A DNA stretch of 64,000 bases from Burkholderiaceae bacterium. GTDB lineage: Bacteria; Pseudomonadota; Gammaproteobacteria; Burkholderiales; Burkholderiaceae_E. This document shows, in pieces, positions 39,127-48,136 of this stretch. The position numbers and the translations under genes were made by a program. Position 1 is the stretch's first letter. Every line of letters begins with the position of its first letter. The stretch spans positions 124,001-188,000 of the forward strand of contig JAMLIS010000003.1 of NCBI GenBank assembly GCA_023954015.1, in the 5' to 3' direction. The notes beneath the pieces were generated by a model, which saw only the letters and a program-made list of their open reading frames with translations, ran no database searches and was not told the DNA's origin.

Positions 39127-40314
39127 TCACAGCCGTATCCACCCCCTGCGCGTCGCGTGATGCGCGAGCACGCCGAACAACACGGCCAGTCCGGCGTGCC
39201 ATACGGCGATGCCGGCGGTGGCGAGCACGACGAAGCGGTCGACCTTCTCGCCGCCCGGTTCGCGGCTGCCGAGCGCCAGCTGCAAGCCGGCAAGGAAGAG
39301 GATCGCGCCCAGCACGGCCGGCGGCACCAGCGCGAACAGTGCGGCCACTGCATCGGCGAAGACGAGTCCGAGCGCGAGCAGCGTGACCCCGAGGATCACC
39401 GGTGCGCGACCCGAGCGCGCGCCGAAGCGAGTCTGCGCGGCCATTCCGCCGGCCCCGTGACACAGCGGAATGCCCCCGAGCGCACTGGACACGACGTTCA
39501 TCGCGCCGGTGCTGAGTGCGACGACGCGCTCGTTCGTCGGGTGCGCCGGGAAGCGCCGGTTGTTCTCGTCGACGACGGCGAACAGCGCGTTGCCGAAAGT
39601 CAGCGGCAGTTGCGGCAGCGCGAGCAGCAGTACGCCCACTTCGATCGCGCGCCACGACAGCGTCGGCCAGGCGAAGGCCGGCAGCGTCCACGAGGGCGCG
39701 GCAAGCGCAGCGATCGCCGGCGCGGGATCGGCAAGAAGGCTCGCGCCGACGCCGCCGGCGAGCAGCACGAGCATCGTCGGGATCGCCGGACGCGACAGCA
39801 GCACGAGCGCGATCGCCAGCGTCGCGGCGCCTGCCCACGGCTGCGCCGACATCGTGCGCAGACCTTCGAGCATGAAGCCGAAGCCCAGCCCCATGACGAC
39901 ACCGAGCAGCGCCTCGCGCGGGATCCATGCGCTGAAGCGTTCGGCAAGCCCGGCGAGGCCCAGCGCCAGCCAGGTGACGCCGGTGAACAGGCCGGCGGCG
40001 ACGACGACCTCCGGAGTCATCGCAATGCCCGCCTGCGAGTAGAGGACGACCGAAGCGCCGATCAGCTTCATCGGCTGCACCGGGAAAGGCGTGCGGAACC
40101 ACAGTCCGGCGGCGATCGACGCCAGCCCGATCGGCACCAGCACCGATTGCGGCGCCATGCCGACGATCGCCAGATAGGCGGTGACGAAGGGAATCAGGAC
40201 GCCGAGGTCGCCGAAGGCGCCCGAGACCTCCGACAGCCAGCCGCTGCGCGCCGGTTCGTCCGGCGGCGCTGCTGTCGTGCGGGCATCGTGCAGCCGCGAA
40301 TCGGGCTGGTGCAT
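39127..40314 (-). CDS. MOT1-like molybdate/sulfate permease
   Basis: A 395-residue protein with about ten membrane helices. The MOT1 signature regions are present: SGAFGDLGVLIPFV and FPVQPMKLIGASVV in the first half and QLPLTFGNALFAVVDENNR in the second. The family imports molybdate or sulfate. A link to the molybdo/tungsto-formate dehydrogenase at the window start is possible but unproven. It ends against the FitB-type toxin gene and its start abuts the TesA-like stop. Confidence 0.82.
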   Translation of the reverse strand: MHQPDSRLHDARTTAAPPDEPARSGWLSEVSGAFGDLGVLIPFVTAYLAIVGMAPQSVLVPIGLASIAAGLWFRTPFPVQPMKLIGASVVLYSQAGIAMTPEVVVAAGLFTGVTWLALGLAGLAERFSAWIPREALLGVVMGLGFGFMLEGLRTMSAQPWAGAATLAIALVLLSRPAIPTMLVLLAGGVGASLLADPAPAIAALAAPSWTLPAFAWPTLSWRAIEVGVLLLALPQLPLTFGNALFAVVDENNRRFPAHPTNERVVALSTGAMNVVSSALGGIPLCHGAGGMAAQTRFGARSGRAPVILGVTLLALGLVFADAVAALFALVPPAVLGAILFLAGLQLALGSREPGGEKVDRFVVLATAGIAVWHAGLAVLFGVLAHHATRRGWIRL

Positions 40315-41051
40315 CAGCGCGCGGTCGAAACGTGCAGCAGCGGCGCGAGTACGGGCCAGACGACATCGAGGAGCAGCGGTTGCGCCGCCTCGGTCGGGTG
40401 GATGCGATCGGGCTGGAACCCGCGCGTGTCGCCGGCGATCGGCGCGAGGAAGAACGGAACGAGCTTGGCCGCGTGCCTTTCGGCCACGCGCGGATAGATC
40501 GCCGCGAAGGCGTCGGCATACGCAGCGCCGTAGTTCGGCGGAACCTGCATGCCGAGCAGCAGCACGGCGGCGCCCGCGTTGCGGGCGGCGCTCGCGATCG
40601 CGTCCAGGTTGGCTTCGGTGGCGCGCAGGTCGAGCCCGCGCAGCGCATCGTTGCCGCCCAGTTCGACGACGACGATCCGCGGCTCGTGCCGCGCCAGCAA
40701 CGCCGCGATGCGGCTGCGGCCACCTGCGGTCGTCTCGCCGCTCACGCTCGCGTTGACCACCGACCACGGCGGGCGTTGCGCGCGCAGCCGTTCGGCAAGC
40801 AGCTCCACCCAGCCGCTGCCGCGGCGCAGGCCGTACTCGGCCGACACGCTGTTGCCGAGCACGAGCACCGTGCGCGCCGGCTCCGTGCCCGGCCGATCAT
40901 TGGAAGAGGCGGAGTTCCCGCGCGAGGCGCCAGCCGCCGCCGAGGCATCGGCGGGCGTCGCGTCGCGTACGGGTAGACTCGCGGCGACTGCGCCGGCCGA
41001 GACGAACAGCGTATGGACGAAGCGGCGGCGACTTTCCCGGGATCCGGACAT
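40314..41051 (-). CDS. TesA-like SGNH esterase with TAT-type signal
   Basis: A 245-residue esterase/lysophospholipase. Block I reads LGNSVSAEYGL instead of the usual GDSL, so the conserved Asp before the nucleophilic Ser is Asn. The other blocks (VNASVSGETTAGG, ELGGNDALRG, and the Asp-His pair in QPDRIHP) are intact. A twin-arginine signal (ESRRRFVHTL) starts at residue 6, so export may use TAT. It is divergent from the YbbA gene with overlapping start codons, the same pairing as tesA-ybbA in E. coli. Confidence 0.87.
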   Translation of the reverse strand: MSGSRESRRRFVHTLFVSAGAVAASLPVRDATPADASAAAGASRGNSASSNDRPGTEPARTVLVLGNSVSAEYGLRRGSGWVELLAERLRAQRPPWSVVNASVSGETTAGGRSRIAALLARHEPRIVVVELGGNDALRGLDLRATEANLDAIASAARNAGAAVLLLGMQVPPNYGAAYADAFAAIYPRVAERHAAKLVPFFLAPIAGDTRGFQPDRIHPTEAAQPLLLDVVWPVLAPLLHVSTAR

Positions 41052-41748
41052 GAATGCCATTATCGTCGAGCACCTGGGCAAGCGCGTTCGCGACGCGGAT
41101 GGTTGGCTCACGATCCTCGACGACCTGTCATTCACCGTGGCCGCCGGCGAGACGGTCGCGATCACCGGCGCATCGGGCTCGGGCAAGTCGACGCTGTTGG
41201 GCCTGCTGGCCGGACTCGACCTGCCCAGCGAGGGTTCGGTCACGGCGTTCGGCCAATCGCTGTTCGCGCTCGACGAGGACGGCCGCGCGGCGTGGCGCGC
41301 GCGTCACCTCGGCTTCGTGTTCCAGTCCTTCCAGTTGCTGCCGCAGATGACGGCGCTCGAGAACGTGATGCTCCCGCTCGAGTTGGCCGGCGAGCGTCGC
41401 GCGGCCGCACGAGCCCGCGAGCTGCTCGGTCGCGTCGGCCTCGCCGACCGGCTCGGTCACTATCCGAAGACGCTGTCCGGCGGCGAGCAGCAGCGCGTGG
41501 CGCTGGCGCGCGCCTTCGCTTCCGACCCGAAGCTGCTGTTCGCCGACGAGCCCACCGGCAGTCTCGACGCGGCGACTGGCGCGCGCGTGATCGACCTGTT
41601 GTTCGAGCTGAACCGGGAAGCCGGGGCGACGCTGCTGCTCGTCACGCACGATCCGGAGCTGGCGACGCGCTGTGCGCGCCGTCTCACGCTGCAGGCGGGA
41701 CGGCTCGTCGAGCATCCCGAGCGGCCAGCGCTTTCCGTATCCGCGTGA
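41050..41748 (+). CDS. ybbA: YbbA-type ABC transporter ATPase
   Basis: A 232-residue ATPase. Walker A GASGSGKST, signature LSGGEQQRVALARA and Walker B LLFADEPTGSLD are intact, and the FVFQSFQLLPQMTALENV segment resembles YbbA/LolD. In E. coli YbbA pairs with the permease YbbP, but no permease gene is next to it here; pgi follows on the other strand. Its last 65 bp overlap pgi antisense. Confidence 0.9.
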   Translation: MNAIIVEHLGKRVRDADGWLTILDDLSFTVAAGETVAITGASGSGKSTLLGLLAGLDLPSEGSVTAFGQSLFALDEDGRAAWRARHLGFVFQSFQLLPQMTALENVMLPLELAGERRAAARARELLGRVGLADRLGHYPKTLSGGEQQRVALARAFASDPKLLFADEPTGSLDAATGARVIDLLFELNREAGATLLLVTHDPELATRCARRLTLQAGRLVEHPERPALSVSA

Positions 41749-43423
41749 TCAGCGGCTGCACCGTCGCGTGCGGCGTGTCGATCGCGCCCGGGGTTGCGGC
41801 CGGGCGCTGCGCGGAACGGACATCGCCGCCACGCTCGTGCGCGCTTTCGTCGAGCATCGGCTCGATGTCGGAAGCGAGCACCTTGCCCAGTTCGACGCCC
41901 CACTGGTCGAAGGAATCGATCTCCCACAGCCAGCCGAGTGCCGCCGTCTTGTGCTCGTAGAGCGCGATCAGCGCGCCGAAGCTGCGCGCATCGAGCGTGT
42001 CGAGCAGCAGCACCGACGACGGGCGATTGCCCGGCGTGCTGCGGTGCTTCGCGAGCATCGGGTCGACGTCGTCCGACCGGCGTCCGCAGGCGAGCGCCTC
42101 GATCTGTGCCAGCGCGTTGGCGAGCAGGGCGCGGCCGCGGTGTTCGTCGTCGCCGTCGGGTGGCACGACGACGACGAAATCGACCGGATGCACGCTCGTT
42201 CCCTGGTGCAGCGCCTGGAAGAACGAGTGCTGTGCGTCGGTGCCGGTGGAACCCCAGATCGCCGGCACCGTCTGCCACGGCACAGGCTCGCCGTCGCGGC
42301 CGATGCGCTTGCCGTTGCTCTCCATCTGCAGTTGCTGCAGGTAAGCCACGAGACTGCGCAGCGCGTCGCTGTAGGGGACGACCACTTCGGTGCCGCCGTC
42401 GAGCACGAGACGGTTCCACAGCGAGACCAGCGCCATCAGCACCGGGGCGTTTCGCTCGAGCGGCGCCTCGCGGAAGTGGCGGTCCATCGCGTGCGCGCCG
42501 TCGAGCATCGCGCGGAAGTTCGCCGAGCCGATCGCAAGCACGATCGGCAGTCCGATCGCCGACCACAGCGAATAGCGCCCCCCGACCCAGTCCCACATCG
42601 GGAAGAGCGCATCGGGCGCGAGGCCGAATCCGGCAGCGGCGTCGACGTTCGAGGTGACCGCGACGAAATGCCGCTGCAACGCCTCGCGCTCGATGCCGGC
42701 GCGCGCGAACCAGCGGCGCAGCGCCTGCGCGTTGCGCGCCGTCTCCGTCGTGTGCCACGACTTCGAGGCGACGATCGCCAGCGTCGTGCGCGGATCGAGT
42801 CCTGCCGTCGCACGCTCGAACGAGGCGGGGTCGACGTTCGACAGGAAGCGCAGGTCGAGTCGTCCCGCATCGTGCGCCAGCGCCTCGCAGGCGAGTTGCG
42901 GCCCGAGATGCGAGCCGCCGATGCCGACATGGACGACCGACGCGATCGGCTCGCCGCCGGCCGCGCGCCAGCGGCCGTCGCGCACCGCCTCGGCGAAATC
43001 GAACATCCGTTCGAAGGTGCGCGCGACTTCGGCGGCGACGGGGTCGCCGGCGGCCTGCGCGTGCGGCGGGCGCCGCAATGCGACGTGCCAGGCGGGGCGG
43101 CGCTCGGTGAAGTTGATCGACGCGCCGTCGAACATCGCGTTGCGCTGCCCTTCGAGGTCGACCGCGCGCGCCAGCGCGAGCAGCGCGTCGAGTGCGGGCA
43201 ACGGCAGTCGATGCCGCGTGAAGTCGGCGTGGATGCCGGCCGCGTCGACGGCGAGTCTTGCCTGCCGCGCGGATTCTTCGCGCAGCAGGCGAACGATCGA
43301 CGCGTCGCGCATCGTGTCGGCCAGGCGATGGACCTCGGCGCGCGCACGCGCGCGGGCGTCGATCGTCGCTGCCTGCCGGGAGGCGTCCCGGTTGCCGTCC
43401 TTGGTGCCTTCACCGTTGCTCAT
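41684..43423 (-). CDS. pgi: Glucose-6-phosphate isomerase
   Basis: A 579-residue enzyme interconverting glucose- and fructose-6-phosphate. The signature VGGRYSLWSAIGLPI, catalytic Glu in QMESNGKRIG, His in GTDAQHSFFQ and the second signature in LWEIDSFDQWGVELG are present. The phosphate loop reads SKSWHTTET, where SKTFTTQET is common. The N-terminus is slightly extended and its 3' end overlaps ybbA antisense by 65 bp. Confidence 0.94.
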   Translation of the reverse strand: MSNGEGTKDGNRDASRQAATIDARARARAEVHRLADTMRDASIVRLLREESARQARLAVDAAGIHADFTRHRLPLPALDALLALARAVDLEGQRNAMFDGASINFTERRPAWHVALRRPPHAQAAGDPVAAEVARTFERMFDFAEAVRDGRWRAAGGEPIASVVHVGIGGSHLGPQLACEALAHDAGRLDLRFLSNVDPASFERATAGLDPRTTLAIVASKSWHTTETARNAQALRRWFARAGIEREALQRHFVAVTSNVDAAAGFGLAPDALFPMWDWVGGRYSLWSAIGLPIVLAIGSANFRAMLDGAHAMDRHFREAPLERNAPVLMALVSLWNRLVLDGGTEVVVPYSDALRSLVAYLQQLQMESNGKRIGRDGEPVPWQTVPAIWGSTGTDAQHSFFQALHQGTSVHPVDFVVVVPPDGDDEHRGRALLANALAQIEALACGRRSDDVDPMLAKHRSTPGNRPSSVLLLDTLDARSFGALIALYEHKTAALGWLWEIDSFDQWGVELGKVLASDIEPMLDESAHERGGDVRSAQRPAATPGAIDTPHATVQPLITRIRKALAARDARRAVPPAA

Positions 43424-43441
43424 CGCAATCCTTCGTTGTCT

Positions 43442-45004
43442 TCACCGTTTCCCGTCGCAAACCTGCGATGCGCGAAGTCTCGCGGCCGCGCTGCGCATCC
43501 AATCGTGCAATTCGGCGGCGCTCGATCCGTCGGTCGTTGCGTGCGCGGCCGCCCACGCACGGCCTGCCTCGCCGTGCAGCCACGCGCCGAGGCAGGCGGC
43601 CCGCTCGGCGTCGAGACCGCGCGCCAGCAGCGCGGCACAGGCGCCGGCGAGCACGTCACCGGTGCCGGCGCTGGCCAGTGCGGGCGAGCCGGAGTCGATG
43701 ATCCACCAGCGTCCGCCCGGCGTGGCGATGACGCTGCCCGCTCCCTTGAGCAGCGCGACGCAGCGCAGTTTCGCCGCGAGCGCGCGCGCCGCGCCGATGC
43801 GGTCGGCCTGCACGCTCGGCACGTCGCCGTGCAGCAAACGGGCTGCCTCGAGCGGGTGGGGCGTGACGATGCAGGTAGGCGCCTCGTCGCGCGCGGCAAG
43901 TGCACGCGCGCGCGCTTCGTCGGCGGCGATCGCGTTCAGCGCGTCGGCGTCGACGACGAGCGCCCGTGCCTCGACAAGAGCGCGATCGAGCGCCGCGCGA
44001 GCGCCGTCCGAGTCGCCCAGCCCGCAGCCGATCGCCACGGCGTCGAAACGCGCGAAACCGGTGTCGGCGGGCGCGCTCATCCACTGCGGTTGCGCCGGAT
44101 CGAAGAGTTCGCCCGCCGGCGTGCCGACGTGGATGCGGCCGACGCCGATCGCCTGTGCGCCGCGTGCCGCCAGCAGGACCGCTCCGCGCAGCCCGGGAGC
44201 ACCGCCGTAGCACAGCACCGAGCCGAAGCTGCCCTTGCTCGTGTCGTTGGCGCGCGCTGGGGGAAGCGCCTCCCGCGCCTGCTCGCGGTCGAAGAGCCGG
44301 CCGCGGTCGGCCGGCTCCACGCGGTCGAGCGCGTCGCCTCGCTGCGCGGCCCCGATGCCGAGTCGGGCGACGCGGACCTCGCCGACGTGATCGAGCGCGG
44401 CGCCGGTGCGCAGCCCCGGCTTGTCGGCGATCATCGTCACGGTGACCGTCGCGCGCATCGCGCTCGGGCCGATGCGAGCGCCGGTATCGGCGTCGATGCC
44501 GCTGGGCACGTCGACCGCGACGACCGGCCAATCGCGCTGCGCGACGGCTTCGCATAGCGCGGCGGTTCGCGCATCGAGCGGGCGTTGCAGGCCGATGCCG
44601 AACAGCCCGTCGATGACGATCGGTGCCGACGCGCAGCAAGCTCGGGGTGCCGCGAGGAACTCGTCCCACGTTGCGGCTTCCCCGATCGACAAGCCCCGGT
44701 TGCGCGCCAGCCGCCAGATCGCGCCGGCGTCGCCGCCGGGCGTGCGGGCCGCGTCGAGCGCGACCGCCCGCACGGCGAAACCGAAGGCATGCAGCCGCAG
44801 CGCGGCCAGCAGCGCGTCGCCGCCATTGTTGCCGGGTCCCACCCAGGCGACGATCGGGCGGCGCGCCTCGAGCGAGCGGGCGAGCGACGCCGTGGCATCG
44901 GCCACCGCATCGGCTGCACGCGACATCAGCGTTCCGGCGGGCAGCGACGCCATCGCGACGGCCTCGATGCGACGGATCGCGTCGCTGCGCAGCAGTTCGC
45001 TCAT
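43442..45004 (-). CDS. nnrDE: Bifunctional NAD(P)HX epimerase/dehydratase
   Basis: A 520-residue fusion that repairs hydrated NAD(P)H. The N-terminal epimerase (about residues 1-210) has GPGNNGGDALLAAL and AVDVPSGIDADTG. The C-terminal ADP-dependent dehydratase (about 230-510) has KGSFGSVLCYGGAPG, CIVTPHPLEAARLL and the GTGDVLAG nucleotide motif. It lies 18 bp upstream of pgi on the same strand, so it may be co-transcribed. Confidence 0.93.
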   Translation of the reverse strand: MSELLRSDAIRRIEAVAMASLPAGTLMSRAADAVADATASLARSLEARRPIVAWVGPGNNGGDALLAALRLHAFGFAVRAVALDAARTPGGDAGAIWRLARNRGLSIGEAATWDEFLAAPRACCASAPIVIDGLFGIGLQRPLDARTAALCEAVAQRDWPVVAVDVPSGIDADTGARIGPSAMRATVTVTMIADKPGLRTGAALDHVGEVRVARLGIGAAQRGDALDRVEPADRGRLFDREQAREALPPARANDTSKGSFGSVLCYGGAPGLRGAVLLAARGAQAIGVGRIHVGTPAGELFDPAQPQWMSAPADTGFARFDAVAIGCGLGDSDGARAALDRALVEARALVVDADALNAIAADEARARALAARDEAPTCIVTPHPLEAARLLHGDVPSVQADRIGAARALAAKLRCVALLKGAGSVIATPGGRWWIIDSGSPALASAGTGDVLAGACAALLARGLDAERAACLGAWLHGEAGRAWAAAHATTDGSSAAELHDWMRSAAARLRASQVCDGKR

Positions 45005-45023
45005 CGCAGGGCTCCCGGGGCTC

Positions 45024-46331
45024 CTACGCCACGCCCCGCATCTGTGCGGGCAGCCACGACGCCAGGCCGGGAAAAGCGTAGATCAGCAGCACGGCGAGCA
45101 TCATCAGCGCGAACATCGGTGCGGCCTGTCGTGCGATCCACGTCAGTTCCCGGCCGGTCATCCCCTGCAGCACGAAGAGGTTGAAGCCCACCGGAGGCGT
45201 GATCTGCGCCATCTCGACGACGATAACGATGAAGACGCCGAACCACAGCAGGTCGATGCCGGCCGCGGTAACCGTGGGCAGGATCACCCCCATCGTCAGC
45301 ACGACCATCGAGATTCCGTCGAGGAAGCAGCCGAGCACGATGTAGAAGATCGCGAGTGCGACGACCAGCTGGAATTTCGACAGGCCGAGCGATGCGATCC
45401 ACTCGGCCAGATGCCGCGGCAAACCGATGTAGCCCATGGCGAGCGTCAGGAAAGCCGCCCCGGCGAGGATCAGCGCGATCATGCAGTACAGGCGCGTGGC
45501 GCCGAGCAGCGAGTCGACGAATGCGCGCCAGTCCAGTGCGCCCTGGACGGCCGCCAGCAGCAGCGCACCGACGACGCCGAGCGCCGCCGCTTCGGTCGCG
45601 GTCGCGACGCCGCTGTAGATCGCGCCCAGCACGGCGACGATCAGCAACGCGACCGGAATCAGGTGGCGCGCGCTCCACAGCTTCTCGCGAAAGCTCAGCG
45701 ACGTATCGGCCGACGGAATGCGCGCCGGGTTCAGCAGCGCCCAGGCAGCGACGTAGCCCATGAAGAGCGCCGCGAGCAGGATGCCGGGAACGATGCCGGC
45801 GACGAAGAGCTTCGCGATCGACACGTCGGCCGTCACGCCGTAGACGATCAGGATGATCGACGGCGGAATCAGCAGGCCCAGCGTTCCCGCGCCGGCGAGC
45901 GTGCCGACGACGATGCCCTCGGGATAGCCGCGCCGTCCCAGTTCGGGCAGCGTCATCTTGCCGATCGTCGCGCAGGTGGCCGCCGACGAACCCGAGACCG
46001 CGGCGAAGATCGCGCAGCCGATGATGTTCGTGTGCAGCAGCCGGCCCGGCAGGCGGTTCATCCACGGCGCCAGTCCATGAAACATGTCGGCCGACAGGCG
46101 CGTGCGGAACAGGATCTCGCCCATCCACACGAAGAGCGGCAGCGCGGTGAGCGTCCAGCTGGATGCGGTTCCCCAGATGGTGATCGCCATGGCGTCGCCG
46201 GCAGAGCGCGACGAGAAGATCTCCATGCCGACCCAGGCGACGCCGGCGAGCGCCAGGCCGATCCACAGTCCGGAGCCGAGCAGCACGAACAGTGCGGCGA
46301 CGAGCAGGGCAGTGATCGCGAGGTCGCTCAA
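45024..46331 (-). CDS. TRAP transporter large permease (DctM type)
   Basis: A 435-residue protein with about 12 membrane helices. SGSSAATCATIGKMTLPEL, IPPSIILIVYGV and EMAQITPPVGFNLFVLQG are the family landmarks. The start is a TTG (46331): no ATG fits and the family N-terminus follows it at once. It is the last gene of a DctP-DctQ-DctM set and carries substrate through the membrane with a Na+ gradient. nnrDE starts 20 bp after it. Confidence 0.92.
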   Translation of the reverse strand: MSDLAITALLVAALFVLLGSGLWIGLALAGVAWVGMEIFSSRSAGDAMAITIWGTASSWTLTALPLFVWMGEILFRTRLSADMFHGLAPWMNRLPGRLLHTNIIGCAIFAAVSGSSAATCATIGKMTLPELGRRGYPEGIVVGTLAGAGTLGLLIPPSIILIVYGVTADVSIAKLFVAGIVPGILLAALFMGYVAAWALLNPARIPSADTSLSFREKLWSARHLIPVALLIVAVLGAIYSGVATATEAAALGVVGALLLAAVQGALDWRAFVDSLLGATRLYCMIALILAGAAFLTLAMGYIGLPRHLAEWIASLGLSKFQLVVALAIFYIVLGCFLDGISMVVLTMGVILPTVTAAGIDLLWFGVFIVIVVEMAQITPPVGFNLFVLQGMTGRELTWIARQAAPMFALMMLAVLLIYAFPGLASWLPAQMRGVA

Positions 46332-46375
46332 TTGCTTCTCGAAGCCGGGGCGGGGGAGCGCAGCGAGCGCGCGCC

Positions 46376-46888
46376 CTACTTGTTGCGCAGCGGCTCGGCG
46401 CCGGCTGCATGGTGCCGGCGCTTTCCGCGCAGTTCGAGCGCCAGCTGGTCGGCGAAGGCGACGACGAAGACGACGGTGCCCAGCGCCATGCCCAGCTGCG
46501 GGATCCACAACGGCGTCGCGTCGCTCGCCGTCGAGATGTCGTTGAAGACGTACGACTGCCAGGCGAGGCGCACGCTGTAGAAGGCGAACAGCGTCGCCAG
46601 CAGCAGCGCGAGCAGCAGCGAGACGATCTCGAGCACGCGGCGCAGCCGCGATCCGGACAGCGAGAGCACGAGCGTGACGCGGATATGCTCGTCGTGCACC
46701 AGCGTGTGCGCGAGCGCGAGGAAACCCGCCGCGGCCATCAGGTAGCCGGCGTAGGCGCCGGTACCGGGCACGTAGAAGCCGAACTGCCGCCCGGCGATCG
46801 ACAGCAGCACCATGGCGAGCAGGCCGATCATCGACGCCGCCGCCAGCCACGCGGCGGCGTCGTAGAGCCGGTCGAGCGCTGCCCGCAT
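46376..46888 (-). CDS. TRAP transporter small permease (DctQ type)
   Basis: A 170-residue protein with four predicted membrane helices (starts near residues 12, 48, 85 and 132). The motif DEHIRVTLV between helices two and three is typical of DctQ. It couples the binding protein to the large permease. Intergenic distances of 31 bp and 44 bp on either side indicate one operon. Confidence 0.9.
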   Translation of the reverse strand: MRAALDRLYDAAAWLAAASMIGLLAMVLLSIAGRQFGFYVPGTGAYAGYLMAAAGFLALAHTLVHDEHIRVTLVLSLSGSRLRRVLEIVSLLLALLLATLFAFYSVRLAWQSYVFNDISTASDATPLWIPQLGMALGTVVFVVAFADQLALELRGKRRHHAAGAEPLRNK

Positions 46889-46919
46889 CGCGTTCGGGGC
46901 GTCGTCGGCGCCGCGCGCC

Positions 46920-47891
46920 TCACATCTTCCGGTACGCGTCGAGAATCGCCTTGCCGTCGGGTCCGGCCTGCTTGATCCAGTCGGCGACCAGCGCGTCGCC
47001 GACCTTCTCGAACTCGGCGATCATCTTCGGCGTCGGCGGCAGCACCTGCATGCCGTTCTTCTTCAACTGGTCGAGGTACCAGGCGGTCTTCTCTTCCGAG
47101 AGCTTCCAGCCGCGCGTCTCGGCGTCGGCCGCCGCCTTCAGCAACGCTTCCTGCACGGGCTTTTCGAGCTTGTCGAAGGCCGCCCGGTTCACGATGATCG
47201 CGTTCTTCGGCAGCCAGGCCTGCGTGTCGTAGAAGTACTTGATGTGCTCGTAGGCCTTGGTGTCGTAGCCGGTGGAGCCGGAGGTGATGAATGCCTCGAC
47301 GCCGCCGCTGGCCATCGCCTGCGAGAGCTCCGCCGCCTGGATCGTCACCGGCTGCGCGCCGAACATCTCGGCGATCTTCGCGGTGGCCGCGTTGTACGAG
47401 CGGAACTTCATCCCCTTCAGGTCGCTCGCCGCCTGCAGCGGCTTCGTCGAGTAAAGGCCCTGGGGCGGCCAGGCCACCGTATAGAGCAGCTTCATCCCCT
47501 GCGTGGCGAGCAGCTTGTCGAGCGCCGGCCGCGCTGCGCGGTCGAGCTTGCGCGCAGCGTCGTAGCTGGTGGCGAGGAAAGGCAGCACGTCGATCCCGTA
47601 CAGCGGATTCTCGTTCGAGAAGTTCGAGACCAGGATCTCGCCGATCTGCGCCTGGTTCGTCTGCACGGCGCGCTTGATCTCCGGCGCCTTGAACAGCGAC
47701 GCGTTCGCGTGCACGGTGATCTTCAACTTGCCGCCGGTGGCCTTGTCGACGTCGGCGACGAACTGCATCAGGTTCTCGGTGTGGAAGTTGCTCGCCGGGT
47801 AGGCGGCCGGCAGATCCCATTTCGTCTGCGCGGGCGCGGCCGACGACGCAATGCCCAGCACGACGGCGGACAGGACGGGTACGACTTTCAT
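46920..47891 (-). CDS. TRAP transporter substrate-binding protein (DctP family)
   Basis: A 323-residue periplasmic protein. A signal peptide covers residues 1-21 (AAPAQ cleavage). The family core includes the Arg-bearing segment GMKFRSYNAATAKIAEMFGA, expected to contact the substrate carboxylate, and the following LSQAMASGGVEAFITSG. It is divergent from a 5-oxoprolinase-type gene, and DctP relatives DctP6 and DctP7 of Bordetella bind pyroglutamate, so that is a candidate ligand. GGAGACC precedes the ATG. Confidence 0.92.
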   Translation of the reverse strand: MKVVPVLSAVVLGIASSAAPAQTKWDLPAAYPASNFHTENLMQFVADVDKATGGKLKITVHANASLFKAPEIKRAVQTNQAQIGEILVSNFSNENPLYGIDVLPFLATSYDAARKLDRAARPALDKLLATQGMKLLYTVAWPPQGLYSTKPLQAASDLKGMKFRSYNAATAKIAEMFGAQPVTIQAAELSQAMASGGVEAFITSGSTGYDTKAYEHIKYFYDTQAWLPKNAIIVNRAAFDKLEKPVQEALLKAAADAETRGWKLSEEKTAWYLDQLKKNGMQVLPPTPKMIAEFEKVGDALVADWIKQAGPDGKAILDAYRKM

Positions 47892-48011
47892 GAAGGTCTC
47901 CGGTTCGGTTCTTTTCTGCCGCGATCTTCGCACGCGCCGCCGGGCTGCGTCGCTCCCGCTTCCGCGGCTCGCGAAGCTTAGGAAGTCGTGCGATACATTG
48001 TCAACGTAACC

Positions 48012-48121
48012 CACCCGGCCGCACGCGGCCGCCCACCCGGCCGCACGCGGCCGCCCACCCGGCCGCACGCGGCCGCCCACCCGGCCGCACGCGGCCGCCC
48101 ACCCGGCCGCGCACGCGGTCG
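48012..48121. repeat. 22-bp tandem repeat with nested palindromes, five copies
   Basis: Units begin at 48012, 48034, 48056, 48078 and 48100. The first four are identical; the last is slightly changed. Each contains the inverted repeat GGCCGC-AC-GCGGCC. The array occupies nearly half of the 245-bp divergent region and ends 16 bp before the oxoprolinase ATG. Confidence 0.95.
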
Positions 48122-48136
48122 CATTGCGAGGGCGCG

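Noticed and set aside
48012..48121. Possible CRISPR array
   Set aside because: The units are directly adjacent with no variable spacers, and no cas genes are present; it is a plain tandem repeat.
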